Shown here one piece after another: positions 52,201 through 62,281 of a stretch of DNA of 64,000 nt. Position 1 is the first letter of the stretch; every line of letters starts with the position of its first letter. The notes below the pieces were generated by a model, which saw only the letters and a list, made by a program, of their open reading frames with translations, searched no databases and was not told the origin of the DNA. Origin of the DNA: Promerops cafer (Eukaryota > Chordata > Aves > Passeriformes > Nectariniidae); NCBI GenBank assembly GCA_013398275.1, contig VZSE01008388.1, positions 528,153 through 592,152 on the forward strand. Reading direction: 5' to 3'. The translations under genes and the position numbers were made by a program.

Positions 52201-55200
52201 CCTCCTGTCCGAGTTCAGACATCAGTTGATTTCAGCACAGAGAGACAACCTCTAGCTCAGGAGACTTTGGAAACGCAGATGCTTTGGAAATTGGGAAATG
52301 ACTTTGGACAAGCTTTACTTCCATGTTTTTTTTTTTCCCTTGAACTTTTTCCCTGGGCATTTGCTGTAGATTAAAGAGCTGGCACACTATTCTGGTTGCA
52401 CCTTTGGTCTGACCTACTACATGACTGTTCATGTTCAGTTTCTGGAATTGCTGGAGGATCATTCTCTTACAAAGGTTCCAGGGTCCCAAATCTGAGATAT
52501 TTTTTTCTGAGTTGGAAGTAGCATCACATCACTCTTCAAATTAGGATATCATTATATTTGCTCTGTCTGTTATATAGTTAAGCTGTTAAGGAATATTTTA
52601 GAAACCCTAAAAGATAAATCCCCTCAGTGCAAAGCTGAGAGAAGTCTAGATGATGACTAGATCTGGTACTACACTGAGCTCAGTTTGTGGCTTGTCTTTA
52701 CCACACATCATCTTGTATCACACCTGCTGGGACAAAATTGAAGAATCATTTGAAACATTAAACAATGCATCCCTTCTTTTTCTTCTCTCTTAGGGGGAAG
52801 TAAGGGATTGAACTAATACAGGCTAATGGAAGATTGTAGTCAGTATTAGACTGCTCAATACCAGATGCTTTCAGCTGTATCCCTCTAACCTCATCAGAGA
52901 GGCTTCAAAGATAAAAGCCCTGTGGACATCCAAGATGAGGTGTTCATTCACTTTCCCTTTTCAGAAAGAGGAAGGCTAGCAACCATCTGCACTGCCAGGA
53001 GATCAGTTTGTGGTTGGGCACTTTGTGTCTGTTCTGTTGTACAGATCACCTGGACAGCAGACAACACCTCAGTTGTTACTGCTGACAGTAAAGTGCTTAT
53101 CCTTGGCTTCTACAACCAGACATCCTTAATGTGCCTGTCTGTTCTCATTGCCACAAGTATTGGTTCAGGATTCCCTTAACTTGAGAACACCTTGATCCAA
53201 AACTTTGCATATTTCTTTGCTGTTATAGACTTTGAGGACAGCAGAGCAGTCTTCTTTCAGCCTTTCTCAAAATGCCTAGTCCTTAAGGCTGTCCTTACAG
53301 CACTGCTGCTATTGAACTGTTGCCTGCATCAGGACAAATTGTTCAATATGCTGAGCTTGAGTTTGTTGGCTACACACATGCTGGAGGGGATTAGCATATG
53401 GTTTTGTATTTGCATCTCTACTGTGCCTCTTGCACCTCAAACCCTTTCCCAGGCTGACTAGCTGTCCTGGCAGGAGTGACTTGAACTGAGACACAGAGCC
53501 TACATAACATTAATTAATATGCCCTCTTCTTCATGAAGGCAAGAAGGAATGCCTGACTCTTCCCATTTTTTAATCAATATATTTTAATAATTTTCAGACT
53601 TAAGCCCTTTGTTTTGCTGCCCTGTATCATTCCAAGACTTAATGTTCAGATAATTACTGGAGTGATGCAGTTCCAGAACAGTATGCCTAGCATGTTTTTC
53701 AGTACTAGAAATCATCACAGGATTCATAGTTAAAGAACAACATTGTAGCAAGTTACTAAATGAAGGACAAAATATTACTTCTGTTCTCAGAAGTAGTGGG
53801 AACAGTTACTGTTCATACATCCTGTGGGACCCCACACTGGTTGATAAATTCATTGCAGAGTTTTGGGGCAAAGGGTCTGTGGGCATCAGAAGTCTGTTAA
53901 GTCTTAACTACATCTTACGACTATGTTTAGTAAAAGGTACACTCCTATGCCATTTTAGAATATGTTTTAGCTGCTTGATACTTACAAGTTGGTTCTTAAT
54001 TTTGCTTTCACAATTCCCTTATGAAGAGGGACCTGGTTCTCAGTATTCGTTCAGGAAAATAAAAGAACATTTTGGGGAAGTATTTCCCTGAAAAGTTGTT
54101 TTCTGAACTGAAAAGATTGTGGTTTCAGCAAAATATATGCATGTGACTGAGCACTGGAATTCCTAAAGACTGAGTCCTGATAGTTACTGGATTTTTTTCC
54201 CCTTGTGCTTATATTAACAAAAGCCCCGACACTTTAGCGGCTGCAGTGCTTGTACTACCTTATGAGCAAACCTCCTTGTGTACGGAAAGAATAAAAGTTT
54301 TACCATTAGTGTTTCATAGTAGGGAATATACAGTATCCATGGACAAATATTTTTGTTTCTGTTTGCTTCTCAGCCAACCACGAAGTCTTAAACAAAGTAG
54401 AGGTTCAGTATGAGACACTCCCAGGATGGGTTACGGACATATCAAATGCCAGGACGTTTGATGAGCTGCCTGTAAATGCACAAAATTATGTTCGTTTTAT
54501 AGAAATGGAGTTGGGTGTTCCTGGTAAGTAGAACAGATTTTCTTCTTGTTGTCTGCGTTATTCCTGCTCCATGAAACTGTTTGCTATTTTGTATTAATGA
54601 ACACTTAAAATACTGAAAACTAGTTTCTAACTGTTCTTATTGTGATGTACCTGGTGCCACTGGTGATTATGGTATTACTACTTTTTATTTAGTTGTTGAA
54701 CTCAAAATTTTCAGAAGTTTTAATATAATATACATTCCTTCTTTGGCTTATACTACAGCTCTTGTTCAATTAAGATTTTTTTTTTCATAACCTGCTCAAG
54801 TATCTTTTACTGAGTTATAATCTGGGTTTAGTTTTGCTGCTGTCATAACGTCAGTGGGACTGTGGGTTATTAATTAGTATGATGAATTATGTATGAGAGT
54901 AAGAGGTCTCCCAAACTGATACATTTCTCTGTGCTCCCTATTAAAAGTGATCATGTGGTTCTATCCAAAGCTGGGAGTTAGGAGATGATGTAAATTTTTA
55001 CTTTTCTGATAGTTTCTAACTCTTTTATCTTATAATCTGTTAAAGGGATTAGTTTATTATGACAGTTTCAATAATACCTGCTTTTTTGAAGTTATCAGTG
55101 TATTCTTTGAGAACAACAGACAAAGTTATCATTTCTTAATGTGTGAATAGTGTATGCTGTGTTTTTCTTCAAAATGTGGTGCTTAAGATGAGTTTGCATC

Positions 55201-55322
55201 TTATCTTAAGATGCAATCCGCTCTTGCTTTGTATTACTTACAATAGAAGTTTGCTTTTCTCTCCTGCAGTTAAATGGATTGGAGTAGGGAAATCCAGGGA
55301 ATCAATGATCCAGCTGTTTTAA
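34173..55322 (+). CDS. ADSS2: ADSS2, adenylosuccinate synthetase (exons 2-13 of a split gene)
   Basis: The enzyme joins IMP and L-aspartate using GTP to make adenylosuccinate, the first committed step from IMP to AMP, in the cytosol. Twelve exons with GT-AG introns join in consistent phase to give 395 codons plus TAA, which equals human residues 62-456 as I remember that protein. Visible landmarks in order are GGNNAGHT (IMP/GTP region, exon 2), FDFHQAADG (exon 5), TTKKGIGP (exon 6), [22 protein letters not shown] (split over exons 8-9), the aspartate-binding loop [11 protein letters not shown] (exon 10), the guanine-specificity TKLD motif (exon 11) and the C-terminal GVGKSRE (exon 13). No frameshift or stop interrupts it. 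Exon 1, with the GDEGKGK P-loop, is missing and is expected in the N run at 19273-19857. Neighbours are a divergent CATSPERE-like locus and a convergent SPMIP3-like locus, as in mammals. Confidence 0.98.
36686..36754 (+). CDS. ADSS2: ADSS2 exon 3
   Basis: The acceptor is TTTTCTTCAG and the donor is AAAG|GTGAGA. It is phase 1 at both ends, 69 nt. It encodes [17 protein letters not shown] followed by LKKGKG. Confidence 0.96.
37503..37553 (+). CDS. ADSS2: ADSS2 exon 4
   Basis: The acceptor is TTGCCTTTAAAG and the donor is ATTG|GTAAGT. It is only 51 nt long, phase 1 to phase 1, and encodes [16 protein letters not shown]. The SDRAH motif is a conserved part of the IMP site. Confidence 0.96.
39822..39888 (+). 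CDS. ADSS2: ADSS2 exon 5
   Basis: The acceptor is TATTTTCTTAG and the donor is AAAGAA|GTAGGT. It runs from phase 1 to phase 2, 67 nt. It encodes [20 protein letters not shown] and then GK, typical of vertebrate AdSS. Confidence 0.95.
41916..41975 (+). repeat. 20-bp unit repeated three times in ADSS2 intron 5
   Basis: GAATTTAATTTCATTTATAA occurs three times without mismatch. It is a minisatellite-like array and probably variable in copy number. Confidence 0.92.
42938..43045 (+). CDS. ADSS2: ADSS2 exon 6
   Basis: The acceptor is TTTTCAAAG and the donor is GAGAG|GTAATT. It runs from phase 2 to phase 2, 108 nt. It encodes [20 protein letters not shown] then [24 protein letters not shown] is a signature of the family. 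Confidence 0.97.
43188..43226. repeat. ATT/ATC-rich simple repeat
   Basis: Imperfect ATCATTATT repeats lie in ADSS2 intron 6. It is a microsatellite. Confidence 0.8.
43349..43430 (+). CDS. ADSS2: ADSS2 exon 7
   Basis: The acceptor is TGCCTTTCAG and the donor is CTGAGG|GTAAGC. It runs from phase 2 to phase 0, 82 nt. It encodes [20 protein letters not shown] then EGELEKLR. The intron before it is only about 300 nt. Confidence 0.96.
45088..45214 (+). CDS. ADSS2: ADSS2 exon 8
   Basis: The acceptor is GTGTTATTCAG and the donor is TTTTG|GTAGGT. It starts in phase 0 and ends in phase 1, 127 nt. It encodes [20 protein letters not shown], then [19 protein letters not shown] and IDFG. The open frame runs on past the donor to 45363, but that part is intronic. 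Confidence 0.97.
47954..48108 (+). CDS. ADSS2: ADSS2 exon 9
   Basis: The acceptor is TTTTTAATAG and the donor is GATAAC|GTGAGT. It starts in phase 1 and ends in phase 0, 155 nt. It encodes [20 protein letters not shown], then [20 protein letters not shown] and [12 protein letters not shown]. This is the most conserved stretch of the enzyme. Confidence 0.98.
48542..48666 (+). CDS. ADSS2: ADSS2 exon 10
   Basis: The acceptor is CTTTGTTAG and the donor is ACCGC|GTGAGT. It starts in phase 0 and ends in phase 2, 125 nt. It encodes [20 protein letters not shown], then [20 protein letters not shown]. The TTGRKRR loop binds the aspartate substrate. SLRYVY differs from the LLKYAH I remember in the human protein. 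Confidence 0.97.
49654..49751 (+). CDS. ADSS2: ADSS2 exon 11
   Basis: The acceptor is TTTCTTTATAG and the donor is CCTG|GTAAGA. It runs from phase 2 to phase 1, 98 nt. It encodes [20 protein letters not shown] then [16 protein letters not shown] is the NKxD-like guanine-recognition motif. Confidence 0.97.
49752..54373 (+). other. ADSS2: ADSS2 intron 11, no genes recognised
   Basis: This 4.6-kb intron separates exons 11 and 12. It contains several open frames of 60-90 codons (for example 52922-53179 and 53192-53461) without recognisable motifs or repeats. I see nothing functional in it. Confidence 0.75.
54374..54523 (+). CDS. ADSS2: ADSS2 exon 12
   Basis: The acceptor is TGCTTCTCAG and the donor is CCTG|GTAAGT. 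It is phase 1 at both ends, 150 nt. It encodes [20 protein letters not shown], then [20 protein letters not shown] and [10 protein letters not shown]. Confidence 0.97.
55270..55322 (+). CDS. ADSS2: ADSS2 exon 13, canonical C-terminal coding exon
   Basis: The acceptor is TCTCTCCTGCAG, phase 1. It encodes [17 protein letters not shown] and ends with TAA at 55320-55322. GVGKSR is the C-terminal nucleotide-site motif. The 3' UTR begins at 55323. Confidence 0.97.
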
Positions 55323-56840
55323 AGATTTCAGATGCATGGAAGAAAGCACACTCCTCAAAAGACTGCTCATTCTTAAATGCATTAGTAGCCCGCAAAGCAA
55401 AGATGTTGGAAAGATAGATTTTTGCATGGGAAGAAATGCTAGAGTTGATACCCCCAGATCAATTGCTACTCCTCAAAGAGACTCTTAACATGAACCTGTA
55501 TCAATTCCTGTTCAACTGCAATTACCCGGACACTTGTCATTGTTGTTCAAGGTGCCATCAGATTTTTTTTTTCTTCACCTAATATTTACTTCATAATGTA
55601 ATTCCTGTTTGAAAATCTAAGGTAGCATTGCTTTCATGACTGTTTGTCTTTGTTATCCTCTCTCTGCTTTTGGCGGTGTTACTTCCCTGAAATTTTAGAC
55701 AGTAAAAATAATGCAGTTTTGCACAAATAGTTTTACATCCTCATTATTTGTATTCCTAAAGCTGTTGTATTCTTAATGACTGCTCTCATGAGTGATTAAA
55801 GAGGGGGAGTCTGATTTTATAAACCTATGAATGCTGTCTAAATTATTGTGTGATCTCTTTTTTAAAAGAAGATGTGATGCCAAGTTGTTATGAATGTCCA
55901 GGATTTTTAGCTGTACAACACAGGAAACTTACTCTTTGTAACTCACAGAGGATATTTAAGTGTTTACCAGGAAGTGTGCCCAGAAAGTTAGAAAACTGAT
56001 ATTGTAAAAAGTTCATTTGCAAATATTAAAGAACCGTTCTGATTTTGAGTTAAATGTTTTATAATGTTACTCTTTCTTTTCCTGGCATTTTAAAAACTCT
56101 ATGCTTCTTTGCTTCCAACATGCGTATCTTAAACTGTTCCCCTAATTAAATGGGGTTATATTTATAGTTTGTGAGAAGTCTAACATTTTGATGCCCTTTT
56201 AATTTCCTTTCTTCAGAGTCAATTGAAGATCCTTCTCTGGAGGATTGCCAAGGTGCAGACACTTCTGTATTTATAAGTTGAAGATGCTTTAGAAATAACA
56301 TTTAATGTATTCCATGTATTTGCTTTGGGTGTGGGGCAAATAACAAGTGTTCACCTCAAGACATCTGACATATTTTGGATTATTGTTGGGAAATGTGGAA
56401 ATGTTCCAGAACTATTTAAATTTATAACCATTATTATCTATTCCAAATAATCTGATCTTTTTTTGCAACAACCCAGTAATTATATTTTCCCTTTCCAGAT
56501 TACTGAGAATGACTCTCTTTTTACACACTGTGCTATGGTATTCATGGGCTTCCTTTTCACTTCAAATGAAACTTACTTTGTTTCCTAAACCCAAGTTTGT
56601 ATCAGGGTGGGGCAACAGTTTTAGATTTAGTTCAATAGATTTTTGGCTGCATATAAGAATGTATGAATGACTATAAGAAACTTCTAATGCAAAATAAAAA
56701 ATACGAGGCCTTTTTGTTTGAGTAACCACATGTTGCCTGAAATGGAATAATTTGTTGGACTATGCTGCTGCTGAGGTGGTTAGCACAATTTTTATATTGT
56801 AAATTGACACAAAATAAAATTGCTTATCCTAATAGGAGAG
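55323..56840 (+). other. ADSS2: ADSS2 3' untranslated region (approximate extent)
   Basis: AT-rich sequence follows the ADSS2 stop codon. Candidate poly(A) signals are ATTAAA at 56025-56030, AATAAA at 56693-56698 (followed within about 10 nt by a T/GT-rich stretch) and AATAAA at 56813-56818. The true end cannot be fixed without transcript data. A splice-acceptor-like site with a short open frame lies inside it at 56217-56281. Confidence 0.6.
56693..56698 (+). terminator. ADSS2: Candidate ADSS2 polyadenylation signal AATAAA
   Basis: This canonical hexamer lies about 1.37 kb after the stop codon. It is followed by a CCTTTTTGTTTG element that would serve as a downstream U/GU-rich element. ATTAAA at 56025 and AATAAA at 56813 are alternatives. 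Confidence 0.5.
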
Positions 56841-57604
56841 ACAGGAGGGTTGAAGGATAAAACTACTGATTTTTAAGGAGCATTTTCTATTGAATTGCTT
56901 GCATGTGACAGAGCAGTTCCTGGGGTCTGTATTTTACTTGCGTAAAATGAGGAAAGATGTGGATACCACAGAATGCTGGAAAATTGGCAAATACAGTGAG
57001 AAACCTTTGTATCAGCATTGCATGTAAAGATCATTCTCATTATCATTGAAAAGCAATCAACGTTTGTTGGTTTGGTTTTTTTTTTTCTGGAGAAGATGAA
57101 GATCTAGTTTTGCTGTCAGCCTTGCAGTCCAGGAGAGAACCATACCATCCCTCCCTAGCTAAAGGACATGTTGAATTGAAAAAATTTTCCTAATTCCCTG
57201 ATGGAGAGAAGGAGGGCTAGAACTGTGTGAAACGTAAATTCCAGTGTTTATCTAGAAGGAAAAAAAAGTTACTTTTTTCTAGGCAGTAGAGGGAATTGAT
57301 GTTGCAATGTGAACAATAGGTAATAAGTACTAAGAATTCTTGTTCCCCTCTAGCTGTAGGAGGCACCAAGGTGATTAGTGCTGTCAGTGAAACTACCAGC
57401 CAAAGACTGTGGGCCTAGGTCGTTCAAGAAGTGAATAAAGAAAGAAATGAGGGCATGTTTCCTTCTACAGTCAGTGAATAAATAAAACACATCTATGGAG
57501 CTGTGTTTCACTTCTCCAAGCAGAGACCTTCCAGTTCAAGGTTTCAGTTTTTCTACTGTTGTAACCCCACTGTACAAACTAGCATTGTTTTTCAGTGGAG
57601 GAAT

Positions 57605-57877
57605 TCATATTCCCAGATGCAGCAGTATTTCTGAGCAATACAGCAGAAGCCTAAAATGATACAAAGTATTTGTGCAGTATTTTGAAAGAAACAAAACAGA
57701 GTTGCCTTGGATGCAATAGTGATTTATTTTCTTTTGCTGTCTTTTAAATTCAGCTGAGATTTTTCTTTGATTCTTCCATTCAAGGGCAGGCCTGGAAAGT
57801 TGAAAACATTCTCCTACCAGTACTGGTTCAGGATATATGTGGTCTAGCATCTGTTGGGGTGTATTTATTCCCATGAC
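57605..57877 (-). CDS. Unassigned minus-strand exon candidate downstream of the SPMIP3-like exons
   Basis: After a good acceptor (TTCTTTGTTCCAG), an open frame encodes VMGINTPQQMLDHIYPEPVL, then VGECFQLSRPALEWKNQRKI and on to a stop. It looks protein-like, but I recognise no family. Joined in phase 0 it gives about 90 residues. Joined in phase 1 or 2 it closes after a few codons. It could be the last exon of the SPMIP3-like gene or a chance open frame. Confidence 0.25.
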   Translation of the reverse strand, partial: VMGINTPQQMLDHIYPEPVLVGECFQLSRPALEWKNQRKISAEFKRQQKKINHYCIQGNSVLFLSKYCTNTLYHFRLLLYCSEILLHLGI

Positions 57878-59765
57878 CTGGAACAAAGAATTTTTCAATT
57901 TCAGGTGGTTAAACTTTGCATCTGTAAAGTGTTTTATGTTGTCCCTGCGTGCTAGTTTTGCCTGAGGTTTCCTGGAGTGAATTCTCAGACTGATGCACAC
58001 TTTCCTTGTGTCAAAGAACGGTTACACCCTACCAGATTTCCCCCTCCTCCAGTGCTACCTTTTGTCCCTTTATTTCACTCGTATAGATGGGATGTTACCA
58101 CCAACCTGAGCGTGGTGGGAACAAATACTATAAGTTACAGGGATTTTTTCAAACTTCATGTTCAACTGTGGAACCAAGAAGGAAGAAGGGAACTTTACCT
58201 TCAGCTCTGTGTCCAGCAGGGGCAAAGGTAAATGGCTTTGAAGACATATGTAGTTTTTAGCTCTGGATACAATTCTATGTTCTGCCTCCCCCCTACTTCT
58301 TTGGTCAAGAAGGGAATTGAACTAATTCTCAAAGGAATTGCCCCACTCATTGGCAAAAGGCTTTTTGTTGTCTGTCACAGGCTAGTAGTAAGCTGTGGTA
58401 AAAAGAAAAACCTTCATACTTGGACAAGCATCTATTTCTCGGGCCCTTCCTCTGTGCTCTCTCTCTCTGAAGGCTCTTCAGTTGCTGCCGTGTAAGGGGA
58501 GAGGATGGCAGCATAGCATAGTAGTTGAAATTGATTCTCCTCTGTGTCCCCTCCCACTAATGGGATATTTACAGGAGGCACAGGTACCTGTTAGACCAGA
58601 CAAGGTATTTTGATCTCACTCTGTTCTTGCTGCCACTGAAATATTTACGAGGCTCAATCTCCCAGGCTTGTGCTGTACTGCAGTATTTAATAGCCCTTAT
58701 GTCCCTACAGATTTGTGAGCCTCCTTTACTAACTAAATAAGGGAAAGTGAGGGATACTTCTGCTGGTTAGCCTTTCCATTTGTATTCCACGTGTAATTGG
58801 GTTTTGACATGCAGCTAATGGACAAAAGCTTCAGGTGAAGGGGCAGAAGTGATGTTGATGTTATGGTGCTTTCATCTACCATCATTGTGGAAATCTACTT
58901 TCTAATAAAAAATGATAGTTTCCTTTTGCTGTCACAGCCAACTCTCTTACTGAAACATAATCAAAGGTGTTTGATTTAGAAAAAGTAAATGGCAAAAAAG
59001 CAGGGAAAGAAAAGAGACAATGCAATCAGGTGTTTTTTTCTCCAGCCCATGCTGTTCCTAGGGTCTGAAACAGTGAAACTTAAACCTGGTGGTACAGTAA
59101 TCAAACCCACTTACTTTGTTGTTTGACAGCTTTACATACTGAAGGTAAGGCATATATGAAAGAATATGCACAGGCTGTGCATGCCTGTGTACACACAGCT
59201 GATGCATTATTGACTTAAAATTTTACACCACCATTTTTTGTTGATCGGAGTGTAACAACTCATTTGACGTGTCGTCTTTAAAATACCTTGCAATAGATAC
59301 ACATTCAAATATCTTCCATTCAGCTGTAGACAGGTAACACTGTGTTAAATCCCAGTGTCCTTCACTGCCACTTTGGAACCACAAGTCAAGTGTATCAAAG
59401 CAATGTATTTTCTTATCAGTGAAAAAATCTAATGGAGTATTAATCTATATGTGCATGCATCCAGATACTTACTCTTTAGCTGTTTTGATGTACGCTGCTG
59501 AAATTATCAATAGTGTATTTGAATAACTATTTTTAGATAACAGTTGCCCAAGTGCAGATGGTTCTCCTTGTCTTGTTCCCTGGTTGACAGTTATTGTCTA
59601 GTGATTACAGAAGGTGGTCTGGTTATTACAGAAGGAACTGAGGTACCTGAGTGTTGGTAGTTGGCATGGCTTTGGGGGCAGCTCTTTTTTCCAAAGCATG
59701 AGATGACTCTTCACTTTTTTTTCCTGCATGTAACTAAGGACTAGCTTGTTAATAGTGAAGCACAC

Positions 59766-59897
59766 CTCCCTAGTTCATCTTCTGTGTCCCTCTTGACAGG
59801 AAAACCAGCATGGATCATTGTGTTGAGAAAGGGCAAGTCAGCTGTTGCTTTGAATGAAGCATGATTGTACCAGTCACTGGTGGTCTTTTCCTGAGAG
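59766..59897 (-). CDS. SPMIP3: SPMIP3 (C1orf100)-like exon, DWY/LPF segment
   Basis: The minus strand translates to SQEKTTSDWYNHASFKATAD followed by LPFLNTMIHAG. The spacing of WY, K.T/S and LPF matches the PWYKETTYRRDYSLPF region of human C1orf100/SPMIP3 as I remember it. Acceptor choices are CAATTCAG|C (phase 2) or GCTCTCAG|G (phase 0). A donor-like GGGAG|GTGTGC follows. SPMIP3 is named as a sperm microtubule inner protein and is the convergent neighbour of ADSS2 in mammals, which is the arrangement here. Exon borders are provisional, and I cannot say whether the gene is intact. Confidence 0.6.
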
Positions 59898-60635
59898 CTG
59901 AATTGTCAGAGTCAGGATGGAATGATGTTCCAGCTTTGTAGTTTACCAGTTGCAGTTTGCTGAAAGGTCTGGGCAAAAAGCATAAATCGTTCTGTAATCT
60001 CGTGCTGACATATGGTATGTAAATACCATGATCCACCCAAAGGGTAGCCAGAATTATAAATGTACTTCCTAATCTCCTGCTGAAATGAGCACTCAGTGTA
60101 ATGCAGCTGTAATCTAATAGATATTAACAGCCTGGGAATGTACAATAAGACCTTAATAATTCAGTATTGTTCAATTGGCTCCATCTGACTTGTAATTAGG
60201 CCGATAAGGGTTGTGCCTCTTGCAGTCAAGCAACTAACTGCATTAGTTCAGTATCAAAAGAATTTTCAAAGCCTTGACTACCCAATATAAATAGCCTACA
60301 ACATTTTACTTCCTTTTTTTTCATCAAACACTTTGAAGTCAATGTGAAATACAACAAATTTTCATAGGGGAGAAAAAAAATCCAGATTTTTTTGCAGCAG
60401 TTTCCATTCTAGATTATCAAATATATGATAAATTCAGGCCATGCAGCACTCCTGGTACAGCCAAAAACTTTTAAATGTAGCTTTGGTTTCCTCTGCTTGT
60501 GTTCTCTTGTTGCTTTTGTAGATCAAAGTCATAAAAAGATCACTAGAAGTTGTTGCAGTGTTGACCACAGTAGGCATAAAAAGGGGAAGGCTTATACCAT
60601 GGGTCTCATGGGTTTACTTTGATGCACAAACTTAC

Positions 60636-60720
60636 CCTGGAGCTCCTCTGGATGTATGTGACTTGTGGAGCCATCCTAGCTGCCCGTGACAGAAACCAGC
60701 ATCCTTTCCAGGATGAACAG
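60636..60720 (-). CDS. SPMIP3: SPMIP3 (C1orf100)-like exon, GQL/LH segment
   Basis: The minus strand encodes AVHPGKDAGFCHGQLGWLHK followed by SHTSRGAPG. This aligns without gaps to the human [20 protein letters not shown] segment and the following DHSAKRAPR, as remembered (shared H.G.D, GQL, LH, S..R.AP). The acceptor is CCAGCTCAG and the donor AGG|GTAAGT is near-perfect. The exon is 85 nt, phase 1 in and phase 2 out. Phase 2 out is compatible with the acceptor at 59897, although human SPMIP3 has about 35 more residues between the two segments, so an exon may be unseen or lost. Confidence 0.62.
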
Positions 60721-62241
60721 CTGAGCTGGTGGAGCAAGCAAATAGAGAATAGTGAAGTGAAGGTACAAGCAACAGACTAGAAAGCAAGAATCCCACCCAA
60801 GCTGTGGAAAGGTGATTTTTTTTTTTTTGTATAACAGTCCTGGAAAAGAAATATTTTTGTCCCAGTACAGAGCTTGCAAATGAATAAGGGGATGACATTG
60901 ATGACAAGGCAAAATCTTGCCTCTCTTGAAAAAATGTGAGTTTATGCAGATGAATGCTTTTTTTAATATAAGAAATAAAAGCTGGGCAGACTTTATTTCT
61001 TTTTCCCCAAAAAAGTACTGCTCTGAAAGGCTGAGAATCTTCAATGGATTTTTTAATGCAACTAGCTGAGAGCCTGACCTGTGCACATGCTGTGTGCTCT
61101 GTGGTTTAGAAGGCTGGTGGCAAGATAGGTGCAGGATCCGTTAAACTCCCTTAGCCTCTTTTGCAGAGTGTAATATGCCAAATTCCTACAAGCATTGGTG
61201 AAAAATATTTGGGTGTTTTGTTTGTGCTTTTGTTAAGAAGCTGCTGCTGAATCTAAAATAATTGGCTTATGTGGTTTGAATGTATTAATCTCCATTTTGA
61301 TAGCAAAATTCACTGTGGGATAGCATGCCTATTAGGAATCCCCCAGGAAGAAAAGAAACAGTATCTGCATGTAATAGTAAAGGTACTAGAAAAGGTTAAA
61401 TTTTGCAGAGCTATCAGAGTTTCTGGAGTGAGTTGCACAATATTAGCAGCAGGTCTTAGAGTAGAAATGAATGCAGGAACTAGTTGACTTATTTAAAGAG
61501 TATTTTATTTCAGGACAAATATGTGCTGTTCTGTGACTCAAGGCAGAATTTCTCCTGATTCATTATATCCATGGTCTGATATGGTCTGCTTGTTTGTCAC
61601 AATTAAGTAATAATTTATTCTACCTCCTGAGGAGTGAAATTTGGCTGCTGTGTGTAAAACACTGACTCACCAGTATTTGGAAAACAAAGTAGATGTTTTC
61701 TGTGTTTTGTTGCCCATCAAAGTCGGTGAATTATGTTTTGGCTATTCCATGGCAACTACTTCACTGGAGTGTGAATTAATATTGCAGCTCCAGGAGTCTG
61801 ATGTTAAAATTGGTTCTCACCAGAGATCTTAAGTAGGAATATTGTTTTGAATAGCATGAGACAACCATCTTAGAAACTCCTTGAACACATCCACAGTTCA
61901 ATTTTTTTTTCCTGAAACTAAGACCACTGCATCTTCCACTTAGTTGCAGAGCACGATGTAAAAACTCTTTATCCAATCCAGTCTACAAAAGAATGTATTT
62001 TCATGCTTTAGATAATTTCAGTCAATCTTGGAAAATGTAGCTATACAACATACAAAAGTGACAACTCCAACACTCACACACAATATGAGCTGTTGAGAAT
62101 CACTGTTATATTTACCAACATTTCCATATCCCTGTCAGCCAGTTCTGCACAACTGTTGTCCTCATCATAGTCAGCAGCACCAACAGAGATTCCTCTGCTC
62201 TCCCCAACTCGTCCCCGGGGGTGATTCTTCTCCAGTTTTAC

Positions 62242-62281
62242 CCTGGCGTGGCTTCAGCGGGAAGCATTCCTCATCCCTCAT
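62242..62281 (-). CDS. Candidate SPMIP3 first coding exon
   Basis: The minus strand reads ATG in a good context (AAGATGA) and encodes MRDEECFPLKPRQ. It ends in CAGG|GTAAAA in phase 1, which is exactly the phase needed by the acceptor of the 60636-60720 segment. Similarity to the human N-terminus is poor, so only position, start context and phase support it. Confidence 0.3.
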
